Source: Mixta tenebrionis (GTDB taxonomy: Bacteria > Pseudomonadota > Gammaproteobacteria > Enterobacterales > Enterobacteriaceae). Taken from it: a stretch of DNA of 64,000 nucleotides. The notes beneath the pieces were generated by a model. The model ran no database searches. It worked only from the letters and a program-made list of their open reading frames with translations, and was not told where the DNA came from. Positions 45,805 through 55,644 of the stretch are shown in pieces. The translations under genes and the position numbers were made by a program. Positions within the stretch are counted from its first letter, which is position 1; every line of letters starts with the position of its first letter. Where the stretch lies: positions 142,771 through 206,770 of the forward strand of contig NZ_VHQI01000004.1 in the NCBI RefSeq assembly GCF_006517625.1. The letters are read 5' to 3'.

Positions 45805-48278
45805 CGAAGCATCAACTTTCAAACTGGTCACGCCGCCGCTTTTTACAGGCGGGCGGCGGCCTGATAGCAGCCAGCGCGCTGCAGTTCGGCTACAGCAAAT
45901 CGGCGCTGGCGAAAGCTATCGGCCAGGCGCTGCCGCAGTTTACCGCGCTGCGTCCGGCGCAAAAAGGCATCCTCACCGCCGCCCACTGGGGCGCGTTTGA
46001 AGCAATAGTTGAAAATGGACGCATGGTTGGCGTTCAGCCGGTGCAGGACGATCCGGCGCCGAACGAACTGATTGAGATGGCGCCGTGGCAGGTCCATGCG
46101 CCGAACCGCATCAAAACGCCGATGGTGCGTAAAAGCTGGCTGGAAAACGGGCCGGGCAGCCGCACCGAACTGCGCGGCAGCGATGAATGGGTGCCGGTCA
46201 GCTGGGACAAAGCGATCGAGCTGGTGTGCAATGAAATTCGCCGCCTGCAGCAGAACGACGGACCGGGTTCAATCTATGCCGGCACCTACGGCTGGAAAAG
46301 CACCGGGATGCTGCATAACTGCCGCGCCTTGCTGCATCGCCTGATGAACCTTACCGGCGGCTTCCTGAACTACAGCGGCGACTACTCTACCGGCGCGGCG
46401 CAGGTAATTATGTCGCACGTCGTCGGTTCGATGGAGGTCTACGAGCAGCAAACCTGCTGGCCCAACGTTCTTGAACATAGCGAACTGGTGGTGCTGTGGG
46501 GCTGCAATCCGCACACTACGCTGAAAAACAGCTGGAACGTGCCGGATCACGTCGGCCTTGACGGTTTCGCACAGCTGGCGAAGAAAGGCGTGCGCGTTAT
46601 CACCATCGATCCCATCTACCAGCCGGGCGCGAAGCAGATGAACGCGCAGTGGATCGCGCCGCACGCCTACACCGACTCCGCGATGATTATGGGTATCGCC
46701 CATACGCTGCTGAGCGAAAAGCTACATGACGAAGCCTTCCTGCATCGTTATACCGTCGGCTTCGATCGCTTCCGCGCCGTTCTGCTGGGCGAAAGCGACG
46801 GCGTGGTGAAAGATGCTGAATGGGCAAGCGGCATTTGCGGCATCGAGCCGGAGGTCATCCGTCAGCTGGCGCGCGAAATGGCGCAGAAACGCACCATGAT
46901 TATGGCGGGCTGGGGCATTCAGCGTCAGCACCACGGCGAACAGCCGCACTGGCTGCTGGTAACGCTGGCGGCGATGCTGGGTCAGATCGGCCTGCCGGGC
47001 GGCGGCTTCGGCTTTAGCTATCACTACTCCTCCGGCGGCAGCCCGACGGCGCGCGGCGGGATTATCTCCGGCATCAGCGCCGGTGAAACGCCGGCCAACG
47101 CGCCCGCGCCGATTCCGGTGGCGCGTATCGCCGACTGTCTGGCGAACCCCGGCAAAACCATCAACTTTAACGGCCGCAAGATTACCTATCCGCACGTTAA
47201 GATGGTCTACGTGGTAGGCGGCAATCCGTTCCATCATCATCAGGATACCAATAACCTGTTGCAGGCGTGGCGGCAGCCGGAAACCATCGTGGTGCAGGAG
47301 CCTTACTGGACCGCCACCGCTAAACATGCCGATATCGTGCTGCCCTGCACCACCAGCTACGAGCGCAACGATGTGGAGATGGGCGGCGACTATTCGCAGC
47401 TCTACGTCTTCCCGATGCATCAGTGCGTGGCGCCGCAGCATGACGCGCGCAACGATTTCGATATCTTCCGCGCTATGGCGGCGCGCCTCGGCGTCGAGCC
47501 GGCCTTTACCGAAGGTCGCGACGAGATGCAGTGGCTGAAAGCGATGTATGACAACATGAAGAGCCAGGCTCGCACCGCAGGCGTCGCGCTGCCGCCGTTC
47601 GATATGTTCTGGCAGTCAAACAACTATATCCGCTTCCCGATTCCGGAAGCGAATAAGCAATGGGTGCGCTTCGCCGATTTCCGCGCCGATCCGCTGCTCA
47701 ATCCGCTGGGCACGCCTTCCGGTAAGATTGAGATCTACTCGCAGCGCGTGGCGAGCATGAACTATCCCGACTGCCCCGGCCTGCCCGGCTGGCTGCCGCC
47801 GCAGGAGTGGCACGGCAGCGAGGCGGCGAAGCGCTGGCCGCTGTCGCTGAACACCGCGCATCCTGAATATCGCCTGCACTCGCAGCTGGATAATACCCCG
47901 GTGCGCGAGAAGCATGCCGTCGCCAATCGTGAAGAGATCCTGATCAACGAGCAGGATGCCGCCCGCCGCGGTATTCGCAGCGGCGATCTGGTGCGCGCCT
48001 TCAACGACCGCGGGCAGATTCTGGTGGGCGCAGTCGTCACCAGTGATATCCGTCCGGGCGTGGTGCGCATCAGCGAAGGCGCCTGGTACGATCCGGCTCA
48101 GCCTGCCGAACCGGGCGCGCTGTGCCGCAACGGCAACGTCAACTGCCTGACGCTGGATATCGGCAGCTCGATGCTGGCGCAGGGCAACTGCGGCCATATG
48201 GCGCAGCTGGAGATCGAGAAGTATCAGGGAGAGGCGCCGCCAAACACCGCGCACGTCGCTCCGCCGAGCGCGGCATAA
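45801..48278 (+). CDS. torZ: Molybdopterin N-/S-oxide reductase, TorZ/TorA type
   Basis: Periplasmic terminal reductase for trimethylamine N-oxide or biotin/methionine sulphoxides. 825 residues. Twin-arginine signal SRRRFLQAGGG (about 10-20) indicates folded export with the Mo cofactor. DMSO-reductase-family blocks: GDYSTGAAQVIMSHVVGS with the Mo-ligand serine, MAGWGIQRQHHGEQPHW, GQIGLPGGGFGFSYHYSSGG and GTPSGKIEIYS. There is no N-terminal Fe-S motif, as expected for the TorA/BisC group. It overlaps torY by four bases. No TorD chaperone or TorSTR regulator genes are in the window. The TorA/TorZ/BisC distinction is not certain. Confidence 0.88.
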   Translation: MTKHQLSNWSRRRFLQAGGGLIAASALQFGYSKSALAKAIGQALPQFTALRPAQKGILTAAHWGAFEAIVENGRMVGVQPVQDDPAPNELIEMAPWQVHAPNRIKTPMVRKSWLENGPGSRTELRGSDEWVPVSWDKAIELVCNEIRRLQQNDGPGSIYAGTYGWKSTGMLHNCRALLHRLMNLTGGFLNYSGDYSTGAAQVIMSHVVGSMEVYEQQTCWPNVLEHSELVVLWGCNPHTTLKNSWNVPDHVGLDGFAQLAKKGVRVITIDPIYQPGAKQMNAQWIAPHAYTDSAMIMGIAHTLLSEKLHDEAFLHRYTVGFDRFRAVLLGESDGVVKDAEWASGICGIEPEVIRQLAREMAQKRTMIMAGWGIQRQHHGEQPHWLLVTLAAMLGQIGLPGGGFGFSYHYSSGGSPTARGGIISGISAGETPANAPAPIPVARIADCLANPGKTINFNGRKITYPHVKMVYVVGGNPFHHHQDTNNLLQAWRQPETIVVQEPYWTATAKHADIVLPCTTSYERNDVEMGGDYSQLYVFPMHQCVAPQHDARNDFDIFRAMAARLGVEPAFTEGRDEMQWLKAMYDNMKSQARTAGVALPPFDMFWQSNNYIRFPIPEANKQWVRFADFRADPLLNPLGTPSGKIEIYSQRVASMNYPDCPGLPGWLPPQEWHGSEAAKRWPLSLNTAHPEYRLHSQLDNTPVREKHAVANREEILINEQDAARRGIRSGDLVRAFNDRGQILVGAVVTSDIRPGVVRISEGAWYDPAQPAEPGALCRNGNVNCLTLDIGSSMLAQGNCGHMAQLEIEKYQGEAPPNTAHVAPPSAA

Positions 48279-48300
48279 CCGCCGCATTAGCGCTGACGGA

Positions 48301-48322
48301 GCGGCAGCCGTAAAGCTGCCGC
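48301..48322 (+). other. Perfect stem-loop after torZ
   Basis: GCGGCAGC, loop CGTAAA, GCTGCCGC, an 8-bp stem 22 bases after the stop and just ahead of the main terminator. Confidence 0.5.
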
Positions 48323-48341
48323 CGTAGCGCGCTCTGTTCTG

Positions 48342-48373
48342 CGCCCCGCGCCTTTCACCGCGCGGGGCGTTTT
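48342..48373 (+). terminator. Rho-independent terminator of the torYZ operon
   Basis: CGCCCCGCGC pairs perfectly with GCGCGGGGCG (loop CTTTCACC), followed by TTTT. Confidence 0.88.
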
Positions 48374-48488
48374 ATTGCCCGCCTGACATATTGCGCCATC
48401 CTGCGCGCCGCCTTACCTGCCTTTTTTCGTCAACGGTGCTAACTTTATTAGCATCCGCTGAGACAGCGCCCGCACCTGGGAGAAAACC

Positions 48489-48950
48489 GTGCATATCCGC
48501 CCCTTTACTGAAGCCGACCGCCCTTTTCTGCGCACCCTGCTGCTGGCCGCGCGCAAAACAAACTGGAGCTGGCTTGATGACAGCGCCTGGCAGCTGGAGG
48601 ATTTCGATCGGGTAGTGCTCGGCGAAACGGTGCTGGTGGCCGAAGAGGATGGTCGTCGGCTTGGCTTCGCCGCTTTTCTGGAAAACGACAATTTTTTGCA
48701 TAGTCTGTTCGTTGACCCGCAGTTTCAGGGCCAGGGCGCAGGCAGCGCCCTGCTACAGGCGGTACAGGAATGCTTTACCGCCACCGGCGCGCTAAAATGT
48801 CTGCTGGCGAACCGCCACGCGCAGGATTTTTACCTGCGTCACGGCTGGCAGATTGTTTCTCAGGGCGAAAGCGAGCAGGGAAAATATGTGCTGATGCACT
48901 ATAAGAAAGCCGCGCATATCCAGTATGCCAGTAACAAAAATTACCAGTGA
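48489..48950 (+). CDS. GNAT family N-acetyltransferase
   Basis: 153 residues. Acetyl-CoA-binding motif A is visible as LFVDPQFQGQGAGSALLQAV (about 75-94), with the C-terminal NRHAQDFYLRHGW typical of small-molecule GNATs. The substrate is unknown. GTG start at 48489, seven bases after GGGAG. Its last 10 bases overlap the 3' end of the opposite-strand AT-rich gene, so the island boundary runs through its tail. Confidence 0.83.
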   Translation: MHIRPFTEADRPFLRTLLLAARKTNWSWLDDSAWQLEDFDRVVLGETVLVAEEDGRRLGFAAFLENDNFLHSLFVDPQFQGQGAGSALLQAVQECFTATGALKCLLANRHAQDFYLRHGWQIVSQGESEQGKYVLMHYKKAAHIQYASNKNYQ

Positions 48951-49492
48951 CTATCCTTCTTATCCCTTTTGCTTTCGTTATTAATGGGTTTCAATGTCCA
49001 GCTTCTTGTATCAAGTTTATATTGGCGTTGTTCATCGCTCATCAGGCAATAGATGCCTTCTGACATTTTTATTATTATTAAATGAATTGAACTATTAATA
49101 AAAAAAGATCTTTTTTTAACCCTGAAAGAAAGGAAGGGGTTAATTTCATTACTTTTCTCATAAATAATAAGGTATGCACCTGGATCCGCAATATTTTCCT
49201 GATAGTAAAAATAAATATTTCCTTCATGCGCAATATAGCGTTCTGAACCTGCCAACCCTTTGCCATTAAATAATATCAGCACAACAAGCAAAGATTTCAC
49301 AACCAGGAAGATCAAATAAAGAATTTTTTTAACATCTAAAAAATAAACGAGATCGCAAAGTAAAGATAACAGTGCTAAAATCAGAAAAAACAATAATACA
49401 AACCTTTCCAGATCAGGCGTACATTTTTGATTCAATAAAAAAACCGATATTACGAATAATATATTATGGATAATGGGGTTTACGAGCATCAT
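48941..49492 (-). CDS. AT-rich hypothetical membrane protein
   Basis: 183 residues, not recognised. Three hydrophobic helices fill the N-terminal half (about 5-20, 29-52 and 56-76), followed by a soluble, basic C-terminal domain of about 100 residues ending in KRDKKDSHW. A strong SD (GGAGGAGG) stands six bases before the first ATG, arguing that it is a real gene. Base composition is far more AT-rich than the flanking GNAT and dehydrogenase genes, suggesting horizontal acquisition. Its size and topology would suit an immunity or stress protein, but nothing in the sequence proves a role. Confidence 0.6.
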   Translation of the reverse strand: MMLVNPIIHNILFVISVFLLNQKCTPDLERFVLLFFLILALLSLLCDLVYFLDVKKILYLIFLVVKSLLVVLILFNGKGLAGSERYIAHEGNIYFYYQENIADPGAYLIIYEKSNEINPFLSFRVKKRSFFINSSIHLIIIKMSEGIYCLMSDEQRQYKLDTRSWTLKPINNESKRDKKDSHW

Positions 49493-49736
49493 CAGTTACC
49501 TCCTCCGCATCAAAAATTTCATCATAATATTTAACCACCTGGAAAATTATTGGTAAGCCTGAGTTTAATTCTTCCTTATATTAAGGATATTGCCGTTTTT
49601 CTTATTTACCCTTACAACGCTTTATCCTGAACCACCCACGCTTGTTACAGTATAAAAATTATTTAACGCTGTTATTGAACTAAAAAAGTGAGTCACTGTA
49701 GTTTCGGTTTATACCTGACTGTAGTCCAGTCAAAAG

Positions 49737-50021
49737 ATGAGTAACCGAACGTATCGTAAACCTTTTCAGTTTTATTTCCATTATCAACATCATGTTCAAA
49801 AGTCGATTAGGCTAATCTATAGCTTTTTATTTAACAGCCCAACATTAAAAAGGAAATTTTGGAAATTACTTCCTGCCCAAAAGCCACTTAAAGAGCCTTC
49901 GGTTAAAGATGTCGCAGCAGTAATACAAAACAATATTAATAGATTGCTTTTTATTAAGCATGATAATGATAACTTGCGGACAAAACTAAAACATCACACA
50001 AAAGACATTAAAAATGTCTGA
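49737..50021 (+). CDS. Small basic hypothetical protein (doubtful)
   Basis: 94 codons, AT-rich, rich in Lys, His and Phe (SNRTYRKPFQFYFHY at the start). No signal peptide, domain or convincing SD. It is the longest frame in this AT-rich patch and could be a remnant of a mobile or defence gene, or chance. Confidence 0.3.
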   Translation: MSNRTYRKPFQFYFHYQHHVQKSIRLIYSFLFNSPTLKRKFWKLLPAQKPLKEPSVKDVAAVIQNNINRLLFIKHDNDNLRTKLKHHTKDIKNV

Positions 50022-50448
50022 AAAGTTAACTCACTATCCACATTTCCAAATTTATTAATTTAAATTAACTTTCTAAATAAACGCTTTTTCATGCAATTAC
50101 CGTTATGGTATTCACAAAATTTCAAATAAAAGTAAGTTAGCCGCCTTCGCTCAAACCTCAACAATGATTATATTTTTATCCATGTCATTGCCATTATTTC
50201 TTCTTCTGCTGACAAGATCCACTCGACTCAATCAGCGCCCGCCCTATCAATTTAACCTTTTGATAAAATTAGCATTATTTAATTAACACGGCAAAAGCGT
50301 GAGCCGTGCCCGCCCATTCTTACCGCCAGTGCCAGTTTTCCCGCCCGGCTGACCGTAGCGGAAAGGTTTCCCATCCCGCGCGGCGCTAGTTTTATTTTTA
50401 TCTGCCGGATGCCGTTGGCATCCGCGTTACTAATCGTGGGAGATAAAA
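50022..50448. other. AT-rich to GC-rich transition before the iron alcohol dehydrogenase
   Basis: No gene seen. The first 260 bases are AT-rich island sequence; normal composition resumes near 50290. A perfect 8-bp hairpin, CGGATGCC-GTT-GGCATCCG (50406-50424), stands in the dehydrogenase leader, ahead of SD GGGAGA. Confidence 0.5.
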
Positions 50449-51597
50449 ATGAGCTTTTTACTGGCGTTACCGGGGATTAGCCTGCACGGCTACGGTGCCA
50501 TTGAGGATTTGGCGCTGCTGCTGGCGCAGAAGAAATGGGGCAAGGCGCTGATTGTCACCGACGAGCAGCTGGCCGGGCTGGGGCTGACCGACAGCCTGAC
50601 CGCCAGCCTGCAACGGCAGAATATCCCCTATGCTCTGTTTACCGGCGTGGCGCCGAATCCCACCGAAGAGCAGGTGCAGGCCGGCCTGACCGCCTTCCGC
50701 CAGCAGCAGTGCGATTTCCTAATCGCCTTCGGCGGCGGCAGCCCGATTGACAGCGCGAAAGGGATTAAAATTCTCACTGCTAATCCCGGCAGGGCGATTG
50801 ACTACGCGGGCGTCGGCAAGGTGAAACAGCAGGGCGTACCGCTGGTAGCGATCAATACCACCGCCGGCACCGCCGCTGAAGTAACCAGCAACGCGGTGAT
50901 TACCGACAGCGCGCGTCAGGTTAAACAGGTGATTATCGACAGTCGCCTGATCCCCGATATCGCCGTCGACGATCCCGCCGTTATGCTGGGCATTCCGCCA
51001 GGCGTTACCGCCGCTACCGGTATGGATGCCCTGACGCACGCGCTGGAAGCCTACGTTTCCAAAGGCGCCCACGCGCTGACCGATGCCAACGCGCTGGAAG
51101 CTATCAGGCTGATTCATCACTGGCTGCCGGTGGCGGTGGCGGAAGGCAGCAATCGCGAAGCGCGGGAGATGATGGCCTGCGCGCAGTATCTGGCGGGTAT
51201 GGCGTTTAACAGCGCGGGTCTGGGGCTGGTACATGCGCTGGCGCATCAGCCGGGCGCCACCCATAATCTGCCGCACGGCGTCTGCAACGCCATACTGCTG
51301 CCGGTGGTGGCGGCGTTTAACCGTCCGGCCAGCGTCGCGCGTTTCGCCCGCATCGCCGCCGCGCTGGGCGTTGATACTTCGGCAATGGATGAGGAAGCCG
51401 CCAGCCACGCCGCGATTGAAGCGCTGCGTCAGCTTGCCCGTCAGGTTGGTATCCCTGCCGGGTTCCGCGAGCTAGGCATTGAAGAGAAAGATATCGAAAG
51501 CTGGCTGGATAAGGCGCTGGCCGATCCCTGCGCGCCAGCCAATCCCCGCACCGCTACGCGTGAGCAGGTGCGGGAGCTCTATCAGCAGGCGCTGTAA
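50449..51597 (+). CDS. Iron-containing alcohol dehydrogenase (YiaY/FucO type)
   Basis: 382 residues (E. coli YiaY 383). NAD-binding FGGGSPIDSAKGI (about 99-111) and TTAGTAAEVTSNAVI. Metal-binding signature GLVHALAHQPGATHNLPHGV (about 262-281) supplies the histidines. Members oxidise or reduce short alcohols, lactaldehyde or threonine; similarity is greatest to YiaY, but the substrate is not certain. SD GGGAGA precedes ATG 50449. It converges on mrp with only six bases between stops. Confidence 0.88.
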   Translation: MSFLLALPGISLHGYGAIEDLALLLAQKKWGKALIVTDEQLAGLGLTDSLTASLQRQNIPYALFTGVAPNPTEEQVQAGLTAFRQQQCDFLIAFGGGSPIDSAKGIKILTANPGRAIDYAGVGKVKQQGVPLVAINTTAGTAAEVTSNAVITDSARQVKQVIIDSRLIPDIAVDDPAVMLGIPPGVTAATGMDALTHALEAYVSKGAHALTDANALEAIRLIHHWLPVAVAEGSNREAREMMACAQYLAGMAFNSAGLGLVHALAHQPGATHNLPHGVCNAILLPVVAAFNRPASVARFARIAAALGVDTSAMDEEAASHAAIEALRQLARQVGIPAGFRELGIEEKDIESWLDKALADPCAPANPRTATREQVRELYQQAL

Positions 51598-51603
51598 GAA
51601 GGC

Positions 51604-52716
51604 TTACAGGGCGCGGAAGGCAATCTCGCCGGGAATCACCTCGCCCTGCCAGTAGAGCTGGGCCGCCACGGCGCCCGCCAGCTTACGATAAAGCGCGGTA
51701 AACTCGCTGTCGGGGCGACGGATCACCGTCGGCTCGCCAACGTCGAGATCCTCACGCAGATGAATATGCAGCGGCAGCTGACCAAGCAGACGGGTATGGT
51801 ATTTCTCCGCCAGCAGCTGCGCGCCGCCGCTGCCGAAAATCGCCTCCTGATGGCCGCAGTTGCTGCAAATGTGCATGCTCATATTTTCCACCACGCCCAG
51901 CACCGGCACCGCAACTTTCTCAAACATGACGATGCCCTTGCGCGCGTCAATCAGCGCGACATCCTGCGGCGTCGTTACTACCAGCGCGCCGGTAACCGGG
52001 ATATTTTGCGCCAGCGTCAGCTGAATATCGCCGGTGCCCGGCGGCATATCCAGCACCAGATAATCCAGCTGCGGCCACAGCGTTTCATTCAGCAGCTGCA
52101 TCAGCGCCTTGCTGGCCATCGGGCCGCGCCACACCATGGCGTTATCTTCCGTTACCAGATAACCGATGGAGTTGGTAGCCATGCCGTGCGACATAATCGG
52201 CGCCATATGCTTACCGTCCGGCGAGGCGGGACGCTGATCTTCGGTGCCCAGCATGGTGGGAATGGACGGCCCGTAGATATCGGCGTCGAGAATGCCGACT
52301 TTCGCCCCTTCGGCAGCCAGCGCCAGCGCCATATTAACCGCGGTGCTCGATTTGCCAACGCCGCCCTTGCCGGAGCTGACGGCGATGATATTTTTTACGC
52401 CGCTGACGCCCGGCTGGTTTTTCACCCGCTTCAGGGTGGCGATATCGTGGCTCAGCCGCCAGTCAACGGCCCGCGCGCCGGTAATACGCAGCAGATCGGC
52501 GCTGGTTGTTTCCTTTAAATTTTCAAAGCCGCCGCCCCAGGCGAAGGGCATTTTAATTTCAATATGCAGCGTGCCATCCATCAGCGCCACATGGTGCAGC
52601 GCCTTAAGCGCGGTCAGATTATGCTTCAGCGTCGGATGTTCAAAAGTGGTCAAAATGCCGGCGACCATAGCGCGCAGCGTATCGGGCGAAAGCGCCCCGT
52701 GGGATTGTGAACTCAT
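51604..52716 (-). CDS. mrp: Mrp/ApbC, iron-sulphur cluster carrier protein
   Basis: Cytoplasmic P-loop ATPase of 370 residues (E. coli 369) that carries and transfers [4Fe-4S] clusters. The N-terminal MIP18-like domain is followed by the deviant Walker A VSSGKGGVGKSSTAVN (about 114-129), switch LDADIYGPS and the cluster-binding CXXC in HICSNCGHQEAIF. It is divergent from metG, the same arrangement as in E. coli. Confidence 0.94.
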   Translation of the reverse strand: MSSQSHGALSPDTLRAMVAGILTTFEHPTLKHNLTALKALHHVALMDGTLHIEIKMPFAWGGGFENLKETTSADLLRITGARAVDWRLSHDIATLKRVKNQPGVSGVKNIIAVSSGKGGVGKSSTAVNMALALAAEGAKVGILDADIYGPSIPTMLGTEDQRPASPDGKHMAPIMSHGMATNSIGYLVTEDNAMVWRGPMASKALMQLLNETLWPQLDYLVLDMPPGTGDIQLTLAQNIPVTGALVVTTPQDVALIDARKGIVMFEKVAVPVLGVVENMSMHICSNCGHQEAIFGSGGAQLLAEKYHTRLLGQLPLHIHLREDLDVGEPTVIRRPDSEFTALYRKLAGAVAAQLYWQGEVIPGEIAFRAL

Positions 52717-52927
52717 CCCTTCTCCTTATCGTTCGGGTTATTTATTTGCCGCGCGCCGCCAGCCTCCGCTGCGCTGCCCGCCGCATATAATGTGATTCGG
52801 CTTAAGCATACCAGAAGCCCAGGCAAAGCGTGTTTGCCCGGCAATGCGATAATCCCTTTGTTTACGCCGGGTCAGGCTTTCGGTTACCATCTAAGGCCCT
52901 TGTTAACCAGAAGAAACGTGTCCCGCT

Positions 52928-54958
52928 ATGACTCAAGTCGCGAAAAAAATAATGGTAACGTGCGCTCTGCCGTACGCAAATGGTCCTATTCATCTTGGCC
53001 ATATGCTGGAGCATATCCAGGCCGATATCTGGGTCCGTTACCAGCGAATGCGCGGCAATCAGCTCTGGTTCATCTGTGCTGACGACGCGCACGGCACGCC
53101 GATTATGCTGAAAGCGCAGCAGATGGGCATTACTCCGGAACAGATGATTGCCGAGATGAGTCAGGCGCACCAGCAAGATTTCGCTGGCTTTAACATCAGC
53201 TATGACAACTACCACTCCACGCACAGCGATGAGAACCGTGAGCTGTCGGCGCTGATCTATGGCCGTCTGAAAGAGAACGGTTTCATTAAAAACCGCACCA
53301 TTTCACAGCTGTTCGACCCGGAAAAAGGCATGTTCCTGCCGGATCGCTTTGTGAAAGGCACCTGTCCGAAATGTAAAGCCGCCGATCAGTATGGCGATAA
53401 CTGCGAAGTGTGCGGCTCAACCTACAGCCCAACCGAGCTTATCGATCCGAAATCGGTGGTGTCCGGCGCGACGCCGGTTATGCGTGATTCCGAGCATTTC
53501 TTCTTCGATCTGCCGTCGTTCAGCGCAATGTTGCAGGCCTGGACCCGTTCCGGCGCGCTGCAGGAGCAGGTAGCGAATAAGATGCAGGAGTGGTTTGAAT
53601 CGGGCCTGCAGCAGTGGGATATCTCCCGCGACGCGCCCTACTTCGGTTTTGAAATTCCGGATGCGCCGGGCAAATATTTCTACGTCTGGCTGGATGCGCC
53701 GATTGGCTACATGGGCTCTTTTAAGAACCTGTGCGACCAGCGCGGCGATATCGATTTCGACGAATACTGGAAAAAAGATTCCACCACCGAGCTGTATCAT
53801 TTTATCGGTAAGGATATCGTCTATTTTCACAGTCTGTTCTGGCCGGCGATGCTGGAGGGCAGCAACTTCCGCAAGCCGACCAACCTGTTCGTACACGGCT
53901 ACGTAACGGTTAACGGCGCCAAAATGTCCAAGTCGCGCGGCACCTTTATCAAGGCCAGCACCTGGCTTGAACACCTCGACGCCGACAGCCTGCGCTACTA
54001 CTATGCGGCGAAGCTTTCCTCACGCATCGATGATATCGATCTGAACCTGGAAGATTTCGTGCAGCGCGTTAACGCCGATATCGTCAACAAGGTGGTTAAC
54101 CTTGCGTCACGCAACGCGGGCTTTATCGCCAAACGCTTCGGCGGCAAACTGGCGGATAAGCTGGCGGACCCGGCGCTGTATAAAACCTTTACCGATGCTG
54201 CGGAAAGTATTGGCGAAGCCTGGGCCAGCCGCGAATATAGCCGCGCCATTCGTGAAATTATGGCGCTGGCGGACGTAGCAAACCGCTATGTGGACGAGCA
54301 GGCGCCGTGGGTAGTAGCGAAGCAGGAGGGCCGCGATGCCGATCTGCAGGCGATCTGCACCATGGGCATCAACCTGTTCCGCGTGCTGATGACCTGGCTG
54401 AAGCCGGTGCTGCCGTCGCTGAGCGAACGCGTTGAAGGCTTCCTTAAAACCGAACTGGAATGGGATGCGATTCATACGCCGCTGTTGAACCACGAGGTTG
54501 CGCCGTTTAAAGCGCTCTACAGCCGTATCGAAATGCCGAAGGTAAATGCGCTTATCGAAGCCTCAAAAGAGGACGCCGCCGCCGCGCAACCGGCCGCGAC
54601 CGGCCCGCTGGCTGAGGATCCGATCGGCGACACCATTACCATTGACGATTTTGCTAAAGTGGATATGCGCGTGGCGCTAATTAAAACCGCCGAGCTGGTT
54701 GCAGGATCCGATAAGCTGCTGCGCCTGGAGCTGGACGTGGGCGGCGAAACGCGCCAGATCTTCTCCGGCATTCGCGCTGCCTATCCCGATCCCTCAGTGC
54801 TGGTTGGCCGCCATACCATTATTGTCGCCAACCTCGCACCGCGTAAGATGCGCTTCGGCGTATCGGAAGGGATGGTGCTCTCTGCCGGACCGGGCGGTAA
54901 AGATCTCTTTATCCTCGGCGCGGACAGCGGCGCACAGCCCGGTATGCCGGTGAAATAA
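52928..54958 (+). CDS. metG: MetG, methionyl-tRNA synthetase
   Basis: Charges tRNA-Met. 676 residues (E. coli 677). HIGH-type motif in [12 protein letters not shown] (about 15-26), zinc-binding [23 protein letters not shown] loop [11 protein letters not shown] (about 333), anticodon-binding helices, and a C-terminal tRNA-binding dimerisation domain beginning near [12 protein letters not shown]. Essential housekeeping gene. A stem-loop terminator follows the stop. Confidence 0.97.
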   Translation: MTQVAKKIMVTCALPYANGPIHLGHMLEHIQADIWVRYQRMRGNQLWFICADDAHGTPIMLKAQQMGITPEQMIAEMSQAHQQDFAGFNISYDNYHSTHSDENRELSALIYGRLKENGFIKNRTISQLFDPEKGMFLPDRFVKGTCPKCKAADQYGDNCEVCGSTYSPTELIDPKSVVSGATPVMRDSEHFFFDLPSFSAMLQAWTRSGALQEQVANKMQEWFESGLQQWDISRDAPYFGFEIPDAPGKYFYVWLDAPIGYMGSFKNLCDQRGDIDFDEYWKKDSTTELYHFIGKDIVYFHSLFWPAMLEGSNFRKPTNLFVHGYVTVNGAKMSKSRGTFIKASTWLEHLDADSLRYYYAAKLSSRIDDIDLNLEDFVQRVNADIVNKVVNLASRNAGFIAKRFGGKLADKLADPALYKTFTDAAESIGEAWASREYSRAIREIMALADVANRYVDEQAPWVVAKQEGRDADLQAICTMGINLFRVLMTWLKPVLPSLSERVEGFLKTELEWDAIHTPLLNHEVAPFKALYSRIEMPKVNALIEASKEDAAAAQPAATGPLAEDPIGDTITIDDFAKVDMRVALIKTAELVAGSDKLLRLELDVGGETRQIFSGIRAAYPDPSVLVGRHTIIVANLAPRKMRFGVSEGMVLSAGPGGKDLFILGADSGAQPGMPVK

Positions 54959-54968
54959 ACGTAGCGGT

Positions 54969-55010
54969 AATAAGGCTTTCTCCACCTTCAGCTACGGGAA
55001 AGCCTTTATT
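54969..55010 (+). terminator. Terminator of metG
   Basis: AAGGCTTTC pairs with GAAAGCCTT, with AAT/ATT extending the stem, 17-base loop, then TTATTG. It lies 10 bases after the stop. Confidence 0.65.
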
Positions 55011-55183
55011 GCAGCGAGCCTCGTCCAACCGGGCGAGGCGATATCCTTCTCCTCTTCTTATCTGGCGCCACACTCAGCGTTTTACCTTCCTGCCGCACGT
55101 TAATAGTTCGATATTATTATTTAGCAAACTATCCTTATCAGCAGGCCCAGCCGCTTCGTCCCGGCCGCGCCGCGCCGGCGAAT

Positions 55184-55205
55184 AAGTGTGATCGGTAGCA
55201 CGCTT
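55184..55205 (+). promoter_or_regulatory. Possible CRP site upstream of yohJ
   Basis: TGTGA (55187-55191), six bases, GCACG: one perfect and one degraded half site, centred about 57 bases before the yohJ start. Confidence 0.35.
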
Positions 55206-55251
55206 AAGCGTTTCAGCGTATGATGATCTGCAGTTAAAACAGGAGTCTGCG

Positions 55252-55644
55252 ATGTCCAACCTGCTCTCAGCCTGCTGGCGCTACCTGCGCGCCTTTATCG
55301 TTATTTACCTCTGCCTGTACGCCGGCATTGCGCTCTCCTCGCTGCTGCCGATCGTTATTCCCGGCAGCATTATCGGTATGCTGATTCTTTTTATGCTGCT
55401 CTGTACGCGCATTGTGCCGATAAAATGGGTGCAGCCCGGCTGCCATCTGCTGATCCGCTATATGGCGCTACTGTTCGTACCGATCAGCGTCGGCGTGATG
55501 AACTACACCGATATCCTCACCGCCCAGTTTGGACCTATCGTGGTTTCCTGCGTCATCAGCACCCTGCTGGTACTGGTGGTGGTGGGCTACAGCTCTCACC
55601 GCCTGCACGGCAGGCCGATTGTCGGAGAAAATAAACATGAGTGA
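55252..55644 (+). CDS. yohJ: YohJ, CidA/LrgA family membrane protein
   Basis: 130 residues (E. coli 132), four hydrophobic helices, with the family segment [18 protein letters not shown] (about 31-48). CidA/LrgA proteins are holin-like; in Gram-negatives their role is uncertain and may involve metabolite export. SD AGGAG precedes ATG 55252. It overlaps yohK by eight bases. Confidence 0.92.
   Translation: MSNLLSACWRYLRAFIVIYLCLYAGIALSSLLPIVIPGSIIGMLILFMLLCTRIVPIKWVQPGCHLLIRYMALLFVPISVGVMNYTDILTAQFGPIVVSCVISTLLVLVVVGYSSHRLHGRPIVGENKHE

Noticed and set aside
28177-50448. Prophage or integrative element spanning the accessory region
   Set aside because: No integrase, transposase, tRNA-linked attachment repeats or phage structural genes were found; the region is a mosaic of separate operons.
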